Assembly (NCBI GenBank): GCA_016719855.1
Contig: JADJYH010000077.1
Coordinates: forward strand, 69,521 to 133,520
Direction of reading: 5' to 3'
DNA from: Saprospiraceae bacterium
GTDB taxonomy: Bacteria; Bacteroidota; Bacteroidia; Chitinophagales; Saprospiraceae
DNA length: 64,000 bases
The notes beneath the pieces were generated by a model. It did not search any database. It was not told the DNA's origin and saw only the letters and a program-made list of their open reading frames with translations. Below, in pieces: positions 51,098 through 59,873 of the stretch (position 1 is the first letter of the stretch; every line of letters begins with the position of its first letter). The position numbers and the translations under genes are program-made.

Positions 51098-51146
51098 GGT
51101 ATTGAGTTATTGAAATAATATCCCAATATCCCAATATCCCAATAAC
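51098..51146. repeat. Degenerate ATTG/CCCAATATC spacer repeat
   Basis: TATTGAGTTATTG followed by three copies of ATCCCAAT-like words and AATAACTCA, forming a hairpin between the two ATPase genes. Related to the repeats at 40087, 45117 and 47641. Confidence 0.5.
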
Positions 51147-51833
51147 TCACAAATACCGTTTTACTACATTTACAGCAACGACCTGGCCATCCAACATCCG
51201 AATAATCCGGTTGCCAAATTCTGCGCAATATTGCGAGTGGGTAACCATCAAAATCGTGGTGCCGGAAGCGTTCAAATCGGCCAATATTTTCATGACTTCA
51301 TCGCCATTTGCAGAGTCGAGGTTTCCAGTAGGTTCGTCGGCGAGAATAAGCTTGGGCTTGTTCACAACAGCCCTCGCCACAGCCACCCGCTGCTGCTGCC
51401 CACCCGAAAGTTGCTGCGGAAAATGGTTTTTCCGGTGCATGATGCTCATGCCTTCCAGCAGCTCCTCCACGCGTTTTTTCCGTTCATTTGCTGGTACTTT
51501 GGTGTACAACATGGGCAGTTCCACGTTTTCATAGACCGTGAGTTCGTCAATCAAATTGAAGCTCTGGAACACAAAGCCGAGGTTGTGCTTGCGCACGTCC
51601 GAACGGTTGCGCTCGCTGAGTTTCCCAACCTCTTTTTCGTTGAAAAAATAGTCGCCGCCAGAGGGGCTGTCAATCATGCCGAGCACGTTGAGCAGGGTGG
51701 ATTTGCCGCAGCCTGACGGCCCCATGACCGACACAAATTCGCCTTGTTTGATTTCGATATCCACGCTGTTCAGGGCGGTGGTTTCCACCTCGTCGGTGCG
51801 ATATACTTTGGATAAATTGACTGTTTTTATCAT
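51147..51833 (-). CDS. MacB-like ABC ATPase (first of two)
   Basis: 228 residues with textbook motifs: Walker A GPSGCGKST, Q loop GFVFQSFNLIDEL, signature LSGGQQQRVAVARAV, Walker B LILADEPTGNLD, H-loop VTHSQYCAE. Start ATG 51833. It follows the membrane-fusion adaptor by a 115-base spacer containing a 15-bp inverted repeat. Two ATPases for five permeases suggests shared or alternative complexes. Confidence 0.93.
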   Translation of the reverse strand: MIKTVNLSKVYRTDEVETTALNSVDIEIKQGEFVSVMGPSGCGKSTLLNVLGMIDSPSGGDYFFNEKEVGKLSERNRSDVRKHNLGFVFQSFNLIDELTVYENVELPMLYTKVPANERKKRVEELLEGMSIMHRKNHFPQQLSGGQQQRVAVARAVVNKPKLILADEPTGNLDSANGDEVMKILADLNASGTTILMVTHSQYCAEFGNRIIRMLDGQVVAVNVVKRYL

Positions 51834-51839
51834 TGTTTT

Positions 51840-51926
51840 GATTGTTGAATTGTTGTTTGATTGTTATATTGTTGAATTACTGTGATTGTTATATTGTTGT
51901 CGTCGTGGAATAACAATTCAACAATC
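51840..51926. repeat. 15-bp inverted repeat and TTGTT-rich spacer upstream of the ATPase
   Basis: GATTGTTGAATTGTT at 51840-51854 pairs perfectly with AACAATTCAACAATC at 51912-51926. The region between is made of imperfect ATTGTTATATTGTTG units. It lies between the adaptor and the first ATPase. Confidence 0.6.
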
Positions 51927-51948
51927 AAGCAATTCAACAATCTTTCTT

Positions 51949-53196
51949 TTATTTCATGATGAGCACGTCTTTGTCACCAAAATTATCATAGCTATTGGTG
52001 ATTACTTTATCGCCGGGTTTTAAGCCTTCGAGCACTTCATAATAGTTCGGATTTTGGCGACCAAGCCTAATGGTTTGTTTAATGCCATTTCCGGTGGCGG
52101 GGTCGAGCAGATATACCCAATTTCCGCCGGTGGACTGGTAAAAACCGCCACGGGCCAGCAGTATGGCCTCCTCCTCAGCGCTTAATTGGAGGCGCACGGA
52201 GATGGACTGGCCACGTTTGATGCCCTCTGGCGCGGTGTCCGTGAAAATCATGTCGGCCTCGAAGGTGCCGTTACTCACTTGTGGGTATATTTTGGAGATT
52301 TTGAGCGAGTAAGTTTTTCCGGCCAAGGTGAAGTTGCCTTCTTGCTCCACGGCAATGCGGGAGATATAAAATTCATCAATTCGCACCCTGATTTTAAAGG
52401 CGGAGAGGTCGTCAATTTGCCCGATGTTTTCACTGCGGGCCACGCTTTCGCCAAGCTCTTTCGTGAGGCCGGAAAGCTGCCCCGCAATCGGGGCCTTCAC
52501 GATGAGCTGGTCGAGGCTCTGCTTGGTGATGGTCAGGTTGCGCTGCATCAGGTCGAGCGAGGAGGTCATTTGTTGCTGTTGCAGGACTTGGTAGGCGGAG
52601 TCTTTTCTTAGCGTCGCCTTCAGCATCTTCCGACGGGCGGCAAAATAGACAGCTTCGTCCTCCATCTCTTCCAATTCCACCTGTGCAATCACGTTTGACT
52701 TGTATAGTTCACGGTTGCGTTTTAGGCGTTTTTCCGTCGTATTTATCAGATTGTCAACCTGTAACGCTTGCTCTTTCATGCTCAGGCTTTGCTGTTCCAT
52801 CAGCAGGGAAGTGTTGCGTATCTGGTTGATTTGGGAGATGATGTTCGCCTCCTGGTTCAGGTAATTGACCATCAAATCTGGGTTGAAGCCGCAAAATCTG
52901 CTGCCCCTGTTTTACAAAAGCACCGTCCTCGACATATTTTTCCTCCACTTTGCCGCCTTCCGTGGCGTCCATCCGGACAGTACGGAGCGGCAGGACAATG
53001 CCGGTAATCGTGATGAACTCCTGAAATTTGTTGCGCTCAACGGTGGAAATGGTGAGGCGTTCCGACAGGACGTTGAGTTTGGAAGTGCCTGCGTTTTGGT
53101 AAAAACTGCGACCCACTAGACCCAACCCTACCAACGAAACTGCGATGATGAGCAATCGCTGAAGCGTCCAATTTTTCTTTTCAATTTTTTGTCCAT
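51949..53196 (-). CDS. HlyD/RND-type periplasmic adaptor (membrane fusion protein), two frameshifts
   Basis: The likely start is ATG 53196, MDKK; one A is missing in the run at 53185-53190, after which IEKKNWTLQRLLIIAVSLVGLG gives a single membrane anchor. The barrel/lipoyl segment GGKVEEKYVEDGAFVKQGQQILRL follows, then a second frame change at ~52870-52885, then the alpha-hairpin (NIISQINQIRNTSLLMEQQSLSMKEQ), the second lipoyl half (IVKAPIAGQLSGLTKELGESV) and the beta-barrel end EGLKPGDKVITNSYDNFGDKD. About 416 codons. It links the inner-membrane permease to an outer-membrane channel. No TolC-like gene is in the window. Confidence 0.85.
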
Positions 53197-53270
53197 GTGC
53201 CTTAAAATCAATTCAAGTTATTTAAAATCAAATGAGCCATTCTTCCAATAAAGGTTGGCATGGCAATGAA

Positions 53271-53286
53271 TTCAATCGGTATGCCA
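53271..53286 (-). promoter_or_regulatory. Candidate sigma-54 promoter of the ABC efflux operon
   Basis: The minus strand reads TGGCATACCGATTGAA: TGGCA-N6-TTG, the -24/-12 spacing of the sigma-54 consensus TGGCACG-N4-TTGC, with A instead of C at -12. The start would be near 53260, about 65 nt before the adaptor ATG at 53196. A sigma-54 activator and its kinase are encoded just upstream. Confidence 0.5.
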
Positions 53287-53347
53287 GCAAATTTAAAGCG
53301 TTGATTTTCAATGAGTTGGAATTTAGGTGAAATGATTTTTGCTAAAA

Positions 53348-53389
53348 TTGTCCGATTTCGGACAATGGACTGTTCGGAAGAGGACAGTC
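53348..53389. promoter_or_regulatory. Two palindromic upstream activator sites
   Basis: TTGTCCGA-TT-TCGGACAA (53348-53365) is a perfect 8+8 dyad. GACTGTTC-N6-GGACAGTC (53368-53389) is a 7/8 dyad. Centres are 22 bp apart, two helix turns, and lie 97-118 bases upstream of the inferred start, as expected for a bacterial enhancer bound by an NtrC-type dimer. Confidence 0.55.
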
Positions 53390-53422
53390 GAAAGGAGAGA
53401 AAATTAAATTTATGACGCTGTT

Positions 53423-54771
53423 TCAGCCCAAAAATATCAACGTGAAAACCGTGCCCTTACCCTCCTCGCTCACCACCTGTACATCACCCTGGTGCTGGCG
53501 CATGATTTGCCGGGCGAGGCTCAGCCCGATTCCCGAACCAGTTGGCTTGGTGGTGAAAAAAGGCACAAAAATCTGCTCCATGTTCGCTTCGGGGATGCCC
53601 TGGCCATTGTCCGAAATCCGTATCAGCGTGCGCATTTGTTCGTCGCGGTCTGCCGACATGAGCACTTGGCCATCTGGGGTGTTCTGCACGGCTTCGAGGG
53701 CGTTTTTTAGCAAATTTATCATCACCTGTTCGAGCAAAACCGGGTCGCCGGAGATTTGCATGTTCGGGCGGAAAAAGCGGAAATCAAGCTGCACGTTCGG
53801 GGGGACTTCCTGTTTGAACAATGCCGAAATCTGTTGAAAAAAAGGTTCCAAAGCGATGTTTTGCATGGAAACTTGCGGGATTTTCGTCAGTTTCCGGTAG
53901 TTTTCCGTGAACTTCAAAAGTCCCGAACTACGTTTTTGAATGACTTCCAGTGCCTGCGCCACATCGTCCAAGCCTTCGGAATTTTGGCCGGGGGAGGTGT
54001 TTTTTACCAGGTCGGCGGCGGATTGGCTGAGGCTGGCAATCGGCGTGACCGAGTTCATGATTTCGTGCGAAAGGATGCTGATGAGCTTGTGGTAGGCTTT
54101 TATTTCCTCGCCCGAAAGTTCGCCCGAAAGGTTGAAAAACGTGAACAGCCGGATTTCGCCACCCATGCTTTTTAGGATAAAACTGCGGATGGCCAACTGC
54201 ACCATTTCATCGTTCACCACCACCCGCTGCACGATGCGTTCCCCGACGGGCATGTTTTCCAAAACAGCATAAAGCGCATCGTCAATTTGCTGAAAAGATT
54301 GCAGGTCACGGAAATACGATTTGTGGAAAATGGCCTTCAATGCACGGTTTGCCAGCAGTACGTTGCCATTTTTGTCCATGCAAAAAATGCCGGTATCCAC
54401 GTTTTCGATGACCATTTGCATGAGCTGGCGGCTGGCTTCGCTTTGTGAGCGCAGGTCACGAAACTTGTCCGAAATGGCGTTGAATTCCGCAAACAGCATG
54501 GTGTCCGGCTCGCCATCGGGGGGCATCGGGTAGGTGCGCACAAAATCTTCGTAGCGTATGCTCATCAGGAATTCGGCTATCTGCCGCCTGTCATCGTAAA
54601 TTATGCGAAAGAGGCTGAAAACCAGCCCGACGATGACGAGCCCACCGAGGATTGCCCATAAAACCCCCCATTTGCTTTTTGGAAATACAGGGCCAGCACC
54701 AGTAGCATCATCCCAAAAATAAGCAGGATGAGCAACACCACTTTCGTCCGAAAACTTTTGAGTGCCTTCAT
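53423..54771 (-). CDS. NtrB-like sensor histidine kinase, frameshifted
   Basis: Start ATG 54771, overlapping the regulator stop region by spacing of 1 base. The first helix is VVLLILLIFGMMLLVLALYF; one A is missing in the run near 54680-54685, and the corrected frame gives KWGVLWAILGGLVIVGLVFSLF as the second helix, then YDDRRQIAEFLMSIRYEDF. A PAS-like sensor follows (MDKNGNVLLANRAL), then ILSHEIMNSVTPIASLSQS with the phospho-His, and the ATPase boxes EQVMINLLKNALEA, ISDNGQGIP and GSGIGLSLARQIM. About 449 residues. It is the partner of the sigma-54 regulator encoded directly upstream in the same transcript. Confidence 0.87.
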
Positions 54772-54772
54772 T

Positions 54773-56143
54773 TTACAAACCAAATTTTTCAAGCCTGCGA
54801 TACAGCGCAGCTCGTGTCAGGCCCAGTGATTCCGCCGCCTTGCTGATATTGCCTTGGTGGACTTCGACGGCCTTCTGCACCAAATTGCGCTCAATTTCCT
54901 CCAATTTCAGGTTGCCCGGCGAAAAAACGGATTTCTCGGTTTCGGGCTGCAGCAGAAAATCGCCGGGTTGCAGCTTCGGCGCTTCCGACAAAATCACTGC
55001 GCGCTCAATGGCGTGACGCAGCTCCCGCACATTGCCCCGCCACGTGTATTTTTCCAACTTGTCCAGCGCTTCTTTTTCAAAACTCAGCGCAGGCTTCCGG
55101 TATTTTTTGGCATAAAGCGCTAAATAATGCTTGGCAATGAGGCGGATGTCGCCAATGCGCTCCCGCAGCGGCGGCATCACGATTTCGATGGTATTGATGC
55201 GGTAAAGCAGGTCTTCCCGAAAGGTTTTTTCCTTCACCATGCTGTTCAGGTTGCTGTTGGTGGCGCAAATCAGGCGGATGTCAATCGGGATTTCCTTGGT
55301 GGAACCTACCCGCACTACCTTCCGATTTTGAAGCACGTACAAGAGTTTTGACTGCAGGCCCAGGCTCAAATTGCCAATCTCGTCCAAAAAAAGCGTGCCG
55401 CCGTTGGCCGCTTCAAACTTTCCGATACGGTCTTCGTGGGCATCGGTGAAGGCCCCCTTTACGTACCCGAAAAGCTCGCTTTCAAACAGGGTTTCGGAAA
55501 TGGCACCCAGGTCCACGTGGATAAAAATCTTGCCCGCCCTGTCTGATTTCCGGTGAAGCTCACGTGCGGCTAATTCCTTTCCCGTGCCGTTTTCGCCCGT
55601 GATCAGCACGTTGGCATCGGTCTTCGCCACCTTCTCGATGGTTTTGTAAACTTCCTTCATGGCAGGTGCCTCGCCCACAAACTCGCCGATTTGACTGCCC
55701 AATTGCTCCAGAATCTGTCGGTTGTCCGCCTGCAAATGCTGCACTTCCTGCCGCAGGAGCGCCACGTTCAGGGCAGATTTGACGGTGGCCATCAGCTTTT
55801 CGTTCCGCCAGGGTTTTTCGATGAAATCCGTGGCACCGAGTTTCATGGCAGCCACTACCATCTCCACCTCGCCGTGGGCAGTGATGATGACCACCTGCGT
55901 CTGCGGGCGCAGTTCCTTGATTTTTTCCAGCCATTCCAGCCCAATTTTCCCGGAGGTGTCGCCTTTGTTAAAATTGAGGTCGAGCAGTATCACGTCCGGC
56001 TCATACTGCTCCAACAGCCTGGGAAGGTGTTGCGGGTTTTGCTCCACAAAAACACGTGAAAAAGCTGGCTTGAGCAGCATTTTTAAAGAAAACAGGATGT
56101 CTTCTTCATCGTCAATGATGAGTATGGTGCCGGATTGCTTCAT
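54773..56143 (-). CDS. NtrC-family sigma-54-dependent response regulator
   Basis: 456 residues. Receiver (IDDEEDI, phospho-acceptor D55 in VILLDLNFNKGD), an AAA+ domain (~145-375) with Walker A GENGTGKE, the sigma-54 contact loop GAFTDA in place of GAFTGA, Walker B-like GTLFLDEIGNLSL, and a C-terminal Fis-type helix-turn-helix (GNISKAAESLGLTRAALYRRLEKF). It binds enhancer DNA and drives open-complex formation by sigma-54 polymerase. The two dyads at 53348-53389 are its likely targets. Confidence 0.94.
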   Translation of the reverse strand: MKQSGTILIIDDEEDILFSLKMLLKPAFSRVFVEQNPQHLPRLLEQYEPDVILLDLNFNKGDTSGKIGLEWLEKIKELRPQTQVVIITAHGEVEMVVAAMKLGATDFIEKPWRNEKLMATVKSALNVALLRQEVQHLQADNRQILEQLGSQIGEFVGEAPAMKEVYKTIEKVAKTDANVLITGENGTGKELAARELHRKSDRAGKIFIHVDLGAISETLFESELFGYVKGAFTDAHEDRIGKFEAANGGTLFLDEIGNLSLGLQSKLLYVLQNRKVVRVGSTKEIPIDIRLICATNSNLNSMVKEKTFREDLLYRINTIEIVMPPLRERIGDIRLIAKHYLALYAKKYRKPALSFEKEALDKLEKYTWRGNVRELRHAIERAVILSEAPKLQPGDFLLQPETEKSVFSPGNLKLEEIERNLVQKAVEVHQGNISKAAESLGLTRAALYRRLEKFGL

Positions 56144-56301
56144 GCTGAATTTTTATGGCGGGGTAAAAATAAAGGTAACTATTCAGCCGATACTGCAATA
56201 ATTTTTGGCGAGATGCTGCAATTTGGCAACCCCGTGACGGCAGGACGAGCGCAGCCAACTTTTGCAAAGAAAACTACGAAAATGATTGCTGGCCCTGCCC
56301 A

Positions 56302-56619
56302 TCATTTTTCAAAACCATAGTCCCGCTCCACTTTGCAAATTCGGGTTTTGTAAGCGGCGTACCAGTCGGAGCGGCCTTTTTGCTGCGCAACGAGGTGTTC
56401 GCTTTGTTGCTTCCAGTTGCGGATGGCGTCGAGGCTTTCCCAGTAGGAAATGGTGATGCCGAGGCCTTCCCGAACGCCTTCCACGCCGAGGTAGCCGGGC
56501 TGTTCGGCGGCAAGCTCCAACATGCGAAGGGCGGTGTCGTGGTAGCCAGCTTCCACGTCGGTGCGGAGGCTGGAGAAGATGACGGCGTAGTAGGGCGGGG
56601 GTGGTGTTTTTGCAATCAT
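56302..56619 (-). CDS. Antibiotic biosynthesis monooxygenase (ABM)-domain protein
   Basis: 105 residues from ATG 56619 (MIAKTPPPPYYAVIFSS). The ABM pattern is seen in LELAAEQPGYLGVEGVREGLGITISYWESLDAIRNWKQQSEH. The family of small dimeric ferredoxin-like proteins includes monooxygenases and haem-degrading enzymes; here it has no cofactor motif and its role is unknown. Stand-alone gene. Confidence 0.82.
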   Translation of the reverse strand: MIAKTPPPPYYAVIFSSLRTDVEAGYHDTALRMLELAAEQPGYLGVEGVREGLGITISYWESLDAIRNWKQQSEHLVAQQKGRSDWYAAYKTRICKVERDYGFEK

Positions 56620-56695
56620 TTTAAAAAAATGATGAATGATAAATGGTGGAAGGTTGAATATGGTAGGCACTGACTGCCAACTGTCGAACTGCCAA

Positions 56696-57118
56696 CTAAA
56701 CTTTGTCCACGACGGCCACGGTCAGGCGGCTGACGCAAACCAGTTTGCCCAGCTCGTCCGTGATTTCAATGTTCCAAACGTGCATCGAGCGGCCCACCCG
56801 GATGGGCGTCACTTTTCCAAAGACAAAACCCTTGGTGGCGGGGCGCAGGTGGTTGGCGTTGATTTCCACACCGACGGCCATTTTTTTGCTCAAATCTTCG
56901 ATGCAAAGCGTGGAAGCCACGCTGCCGAGCGTCTCGGCGAGGGCCACGGATGCGCCGCCATGCAGCATCCGGTGCGGCTGCACGGTGCGGCTGTCAACGG
57001 GCATTTTGGCGATGATAAAATCGTCGCCCATTTCCGTGAACTCAATACCCAATGCTTCACCAAGCGTATTGGCATTTAGGGCGTTGATTTGGGCAAGGTC
57101 AAATGGATGTTTCCACAT
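56696..57118 (-). CDS. PaaI/MenI-type hotdog-fold acyl-CoA thioesterase
   Basis: 140 residues. Hotdog fold with RMLHGGASVALAETLGS (the HGG..a..E active-site helix) and GKVTPIRVGRSMHVWNIEI. The closest known types hydrolyse 1,4-dihydroxy-2-naphthoyl-CoA (menaquinone synthesis) or aryl-CoA. No menaquinone genes are nearby. The next gene on the same strand, an S41 protease, is unrelated in function. Confidence 0.86.
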   Translation of the reverse strand: MWKHPFDLAQINALNANTLGEALGIEFTEMGDDFIIAKMPVDSRTVQPHRMLHGGASVALAETLGSVASTLCIEDLSKKMAVGVEINANHLRPATKGFVFGKVTPIRVGRSMHVWNIEITDELGKLVCVSRLTVAVVDKV

Positions 57119-57206
57119 ATTAAGGGGTGAGAGATGGTGGATGGGAGAAGGGTGAGGAGTGAGCGGGCACTCGCTCTCACTCCTTCCACCTCTCTCACTT
57201 CAATCC

Positions 57207-58867
57207 TTATTTCAGGGACAACGGATTTTCCTGGCGCACCACCTGCTTCGCCTTTTTGATGAACGGGTCGGCTTCGTTCAGCACGTAGTGGTAGCCCTGG
57301 TCGGACCAGCGGTGGCGGGCGATGCTGGCTTTGATGGCCAGTTTTAACTTGCTCACCACTTTTGCCCATTGGCGTTCGTTGCGCTTTTCACCACGGGTGA
57401 CGGCGAAGTCGAGGAAGTCGGCAGCGATGGCGTCGCTGACCGTGAATTTTGCAGAGAACTCCTCCATCGAGTATTTCTCCAGCGCTGACCGGTGCGAGTC
57501 GAGGTAGCGAAATGCGAAAGAAGGCACATGCTGGTTCAGCCGGATAAAGTAGGGGTTCAGCAGCGTGGAATCGAGCGGCACGAACACGTCGGGGTCAATG
57601 CCGCCGCCGCTGTACACGACGCGGCCAGCGTTGGTGAAGTATTTGGTGGTGTCTTCGTGCTGGATGTTGTGGTTGTCGTAAAGCTCGCCATTTTCGATGC
57701 GCTCCGACACGTCGTCGTCGTAGTCATCCCGGCCATCGTAGGGCTTCTGGATGCAGCGACCCGACGGGGTGTAGTAGCGGGCCACGGTGAGGCGGATGGC
57801 GGAGCCGTCACGCAGGCGGTACTGCTCCTGCACCAGTCCCTTGCCAAAGCTGCGCCGCCCGATGATGATGCCCCGGTCCCAGTCCTGGATGGCTCCAGCG
57901 AGAATTTCGCTGGCACTGGCAGAGCCTTCGTCCGTCAGCACGGCGATGTTTTCTACATCGTAGAAAGTGCGGCCAGTAGACTTGTAGTCGTTGCGCGGCA
58001 CGTTTTTTCCTTCGGTAAAACAAGCAATTTGTCCTTCTCGGAAAATAGCTGGCTGAGGATGCTGGTGGCCTCTTGCATGTAACCACCGGGGTTTTGTCGG
58101 AGGTCAACCACGAGGTGCTTCATGCCCTGCTCGTCCACCATTTTTTCCAGCGACTTCATGAACTCCTCGTAAGTATTGGCACTGAAGCGGTTGATTTTGA
58201 TGTACCCTGTCAGGTCGTCGAGCATGTAAGACACTTCGACGCTGTGCATGGAAATCTTGTCGCGGGTGAGGGTGAATTTGCGCAGCTTATTGTCCAGTCC
58301 CCGCAATACACCGAGGTTGATTTTTGAACCTTTTTCGCCTTTTAATTTGGACAGAATGCCTTCGTAGTCAATGTTTTGGCCGATGGTGAGCGAATCTTCT
58401 ATCTGCACGATTTTGTCGCCGGAGAGGATGCCAGCGCCCTCGGCGGGACCACCGGATAGGGCTGCGACCACCATCACCGTGTCGTCCACCACCACGAACT
58501 CGATGCCGATGCCGTCGAAGCTGCCTTCGAGCTGTTCGTTCACCTCCTTTAGCTGTTCGGCGGAGATGTACGTGGAGTGGGGGTCGAGCTGGAAGAGGAT
58601 GTTGTCAATGGCCTCTTTCACCAACTCGTCCTTGTTTACGTCGTCCACGTAACGGGACTCGATGTAGCGGATAAGCTCTTCTAGCTTTCCCTGTCCAATG
58701 GTGCTGGGCGGCAAATCTTCTGACCGGGGCCTTTCGATGGCTGCCACGGTGGGTGGGTTGGACTGCATCCGGGTGCCAATGAGCATACCGGCCACCAGCA
58801 CTATTGAAAAGAGCAGGGGCAGCCAGATTTTGAGCTTCCTCGGTGTCGGCGTATTCTCTTGATTCAT
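57207..58867 (-). CDS. S41-family C-terminal processing peptidase, frameshifted
   Basis: An N-terminal anchor (PLLFSIVLVAGMLIGT) then a PDZ domain (~100-180, FVVVDDTVMVVAALSGGPAEGAGILSGDKI), then the protease core: YMLDDLTGYIKINRFS and LVVDLRQNPGGYM. One T is missing in a T run at ~58013-58017. The corrected frame gives TEGKNVPRNDYKSTG, then LTDEGSASASEILAGAI with the nucleophile Ser and IIIGRRSFGKGLVQ with the catalytic Lys. About 553 residues. The family trims or degrades envelope proteins in the periplasm. The 336-base region upstream (58868-59204) has no gene; I see only a weak -7-like TAATTTTG on the minus strand at 58913-58920. Confidence 0.88.
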
Positions 58868-59204
58868 TCCTTGTTAATTGTATGGAGGCTATTTGGGGCT
58901 ATGTTTGACCCACAAAATTAAGCCAATCTGTTGTATTCGGTTTTGCCTTTACTAATAATGTACGGCGTGGCCCAAAAGTTTGGAACAAATACGGGGTTGC
59001 AGTTCAAATATTTCAAAAAACCAAAAAACAGATTTGATAGGGTTTTGTTAAAAGAATTGAAAAATCCACAAAACATGCGAATGACGGGCTTGTTTTTTTG
59101 AAAATTTGGGCCTTAAAACGCAAATTTGTTGAAAATACTCAAAGCTTTGCCTACTGGCGTTTCCCCTTGCCCCATGCTGGCCTCATTTTTTTTAAAACTG
59201 ACGT

Positions 59205-59683
59205 ATGAACGGAATTGACAAGACTGACAAACTTATCCTCTCCATGCTCATGAACGATGCGGAGCAACCCTACACCGATATTGCGAAGAAAATCGGCTAC
59301 GTTTCCGGTGGCACGGTGCACGTGCGAATGAAAAACTACGGGACATGGGCATTGTGCAGGGCGCCAATCTCGTGGTAAACCATGGTCGCCTTGGTTACGA
59401 TATCTGTGCTTTTCTCGGCATTTACCTTGACAAAAGCTCCCTCTACGACGATGTGTCGGAGGAGCTTAAAAAAATACCCGAAGTGGTGGAGGCCTATTAC
59501 ACGACTGGGCTTTACAGCATTTTCGCAAAAATCTATTGCCGTGACACCGATCACCTGCGGGATGTGCTTCACGATAAGATTCAAAAAATTTCAGGCATCC
59601 AACGTACCGAGACGTTTATTTCCTTGCAGGAAAGCATCAACCGGCCGGTGGAAATTTTAGCCGACGGCGAGAGCGGGAAGTGA
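59205..59683 (+). CDS. Lrp/AsnC-family transcriptional regulator, frameshifted
   Basis: ATG 59205 reads MNGIDKTDKLILSMLMNDAE and IAKKIGYVSGGTVHVRMKN, an AsnC-type helix-turn-helix. One A is missing in the run near 59329-59333, so KKLRDMGIVQGANLVVNHG continues in the next frame. The C-terminal RAM effector domain (GYDICAFLGIYLDKSSLYDDV ... VVEAYYTTGLYSIFAKIYC) is intact. About 159 residues. Family members sense amino acids and regulate globally or locally; no target in the window is evident. Confidence 0.86.
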
Positions 59684-59873
59684 AAGTTCAGCAGTTCGGC
59701 AGGTGGCAGCTTACTGTCGTGGCACTTTCATTTTCATCTTTCATCCCACCGCCATTCACAAATGAAAACAAGGGTTGGCAGTATTTTGGTGTAGCATTGA
59801 GTTGCGTGGATGGTTTATATGAAAAAATACATCGTCTCCACTCATAATGCCTCAACAGCGTGCATTAAAAACT

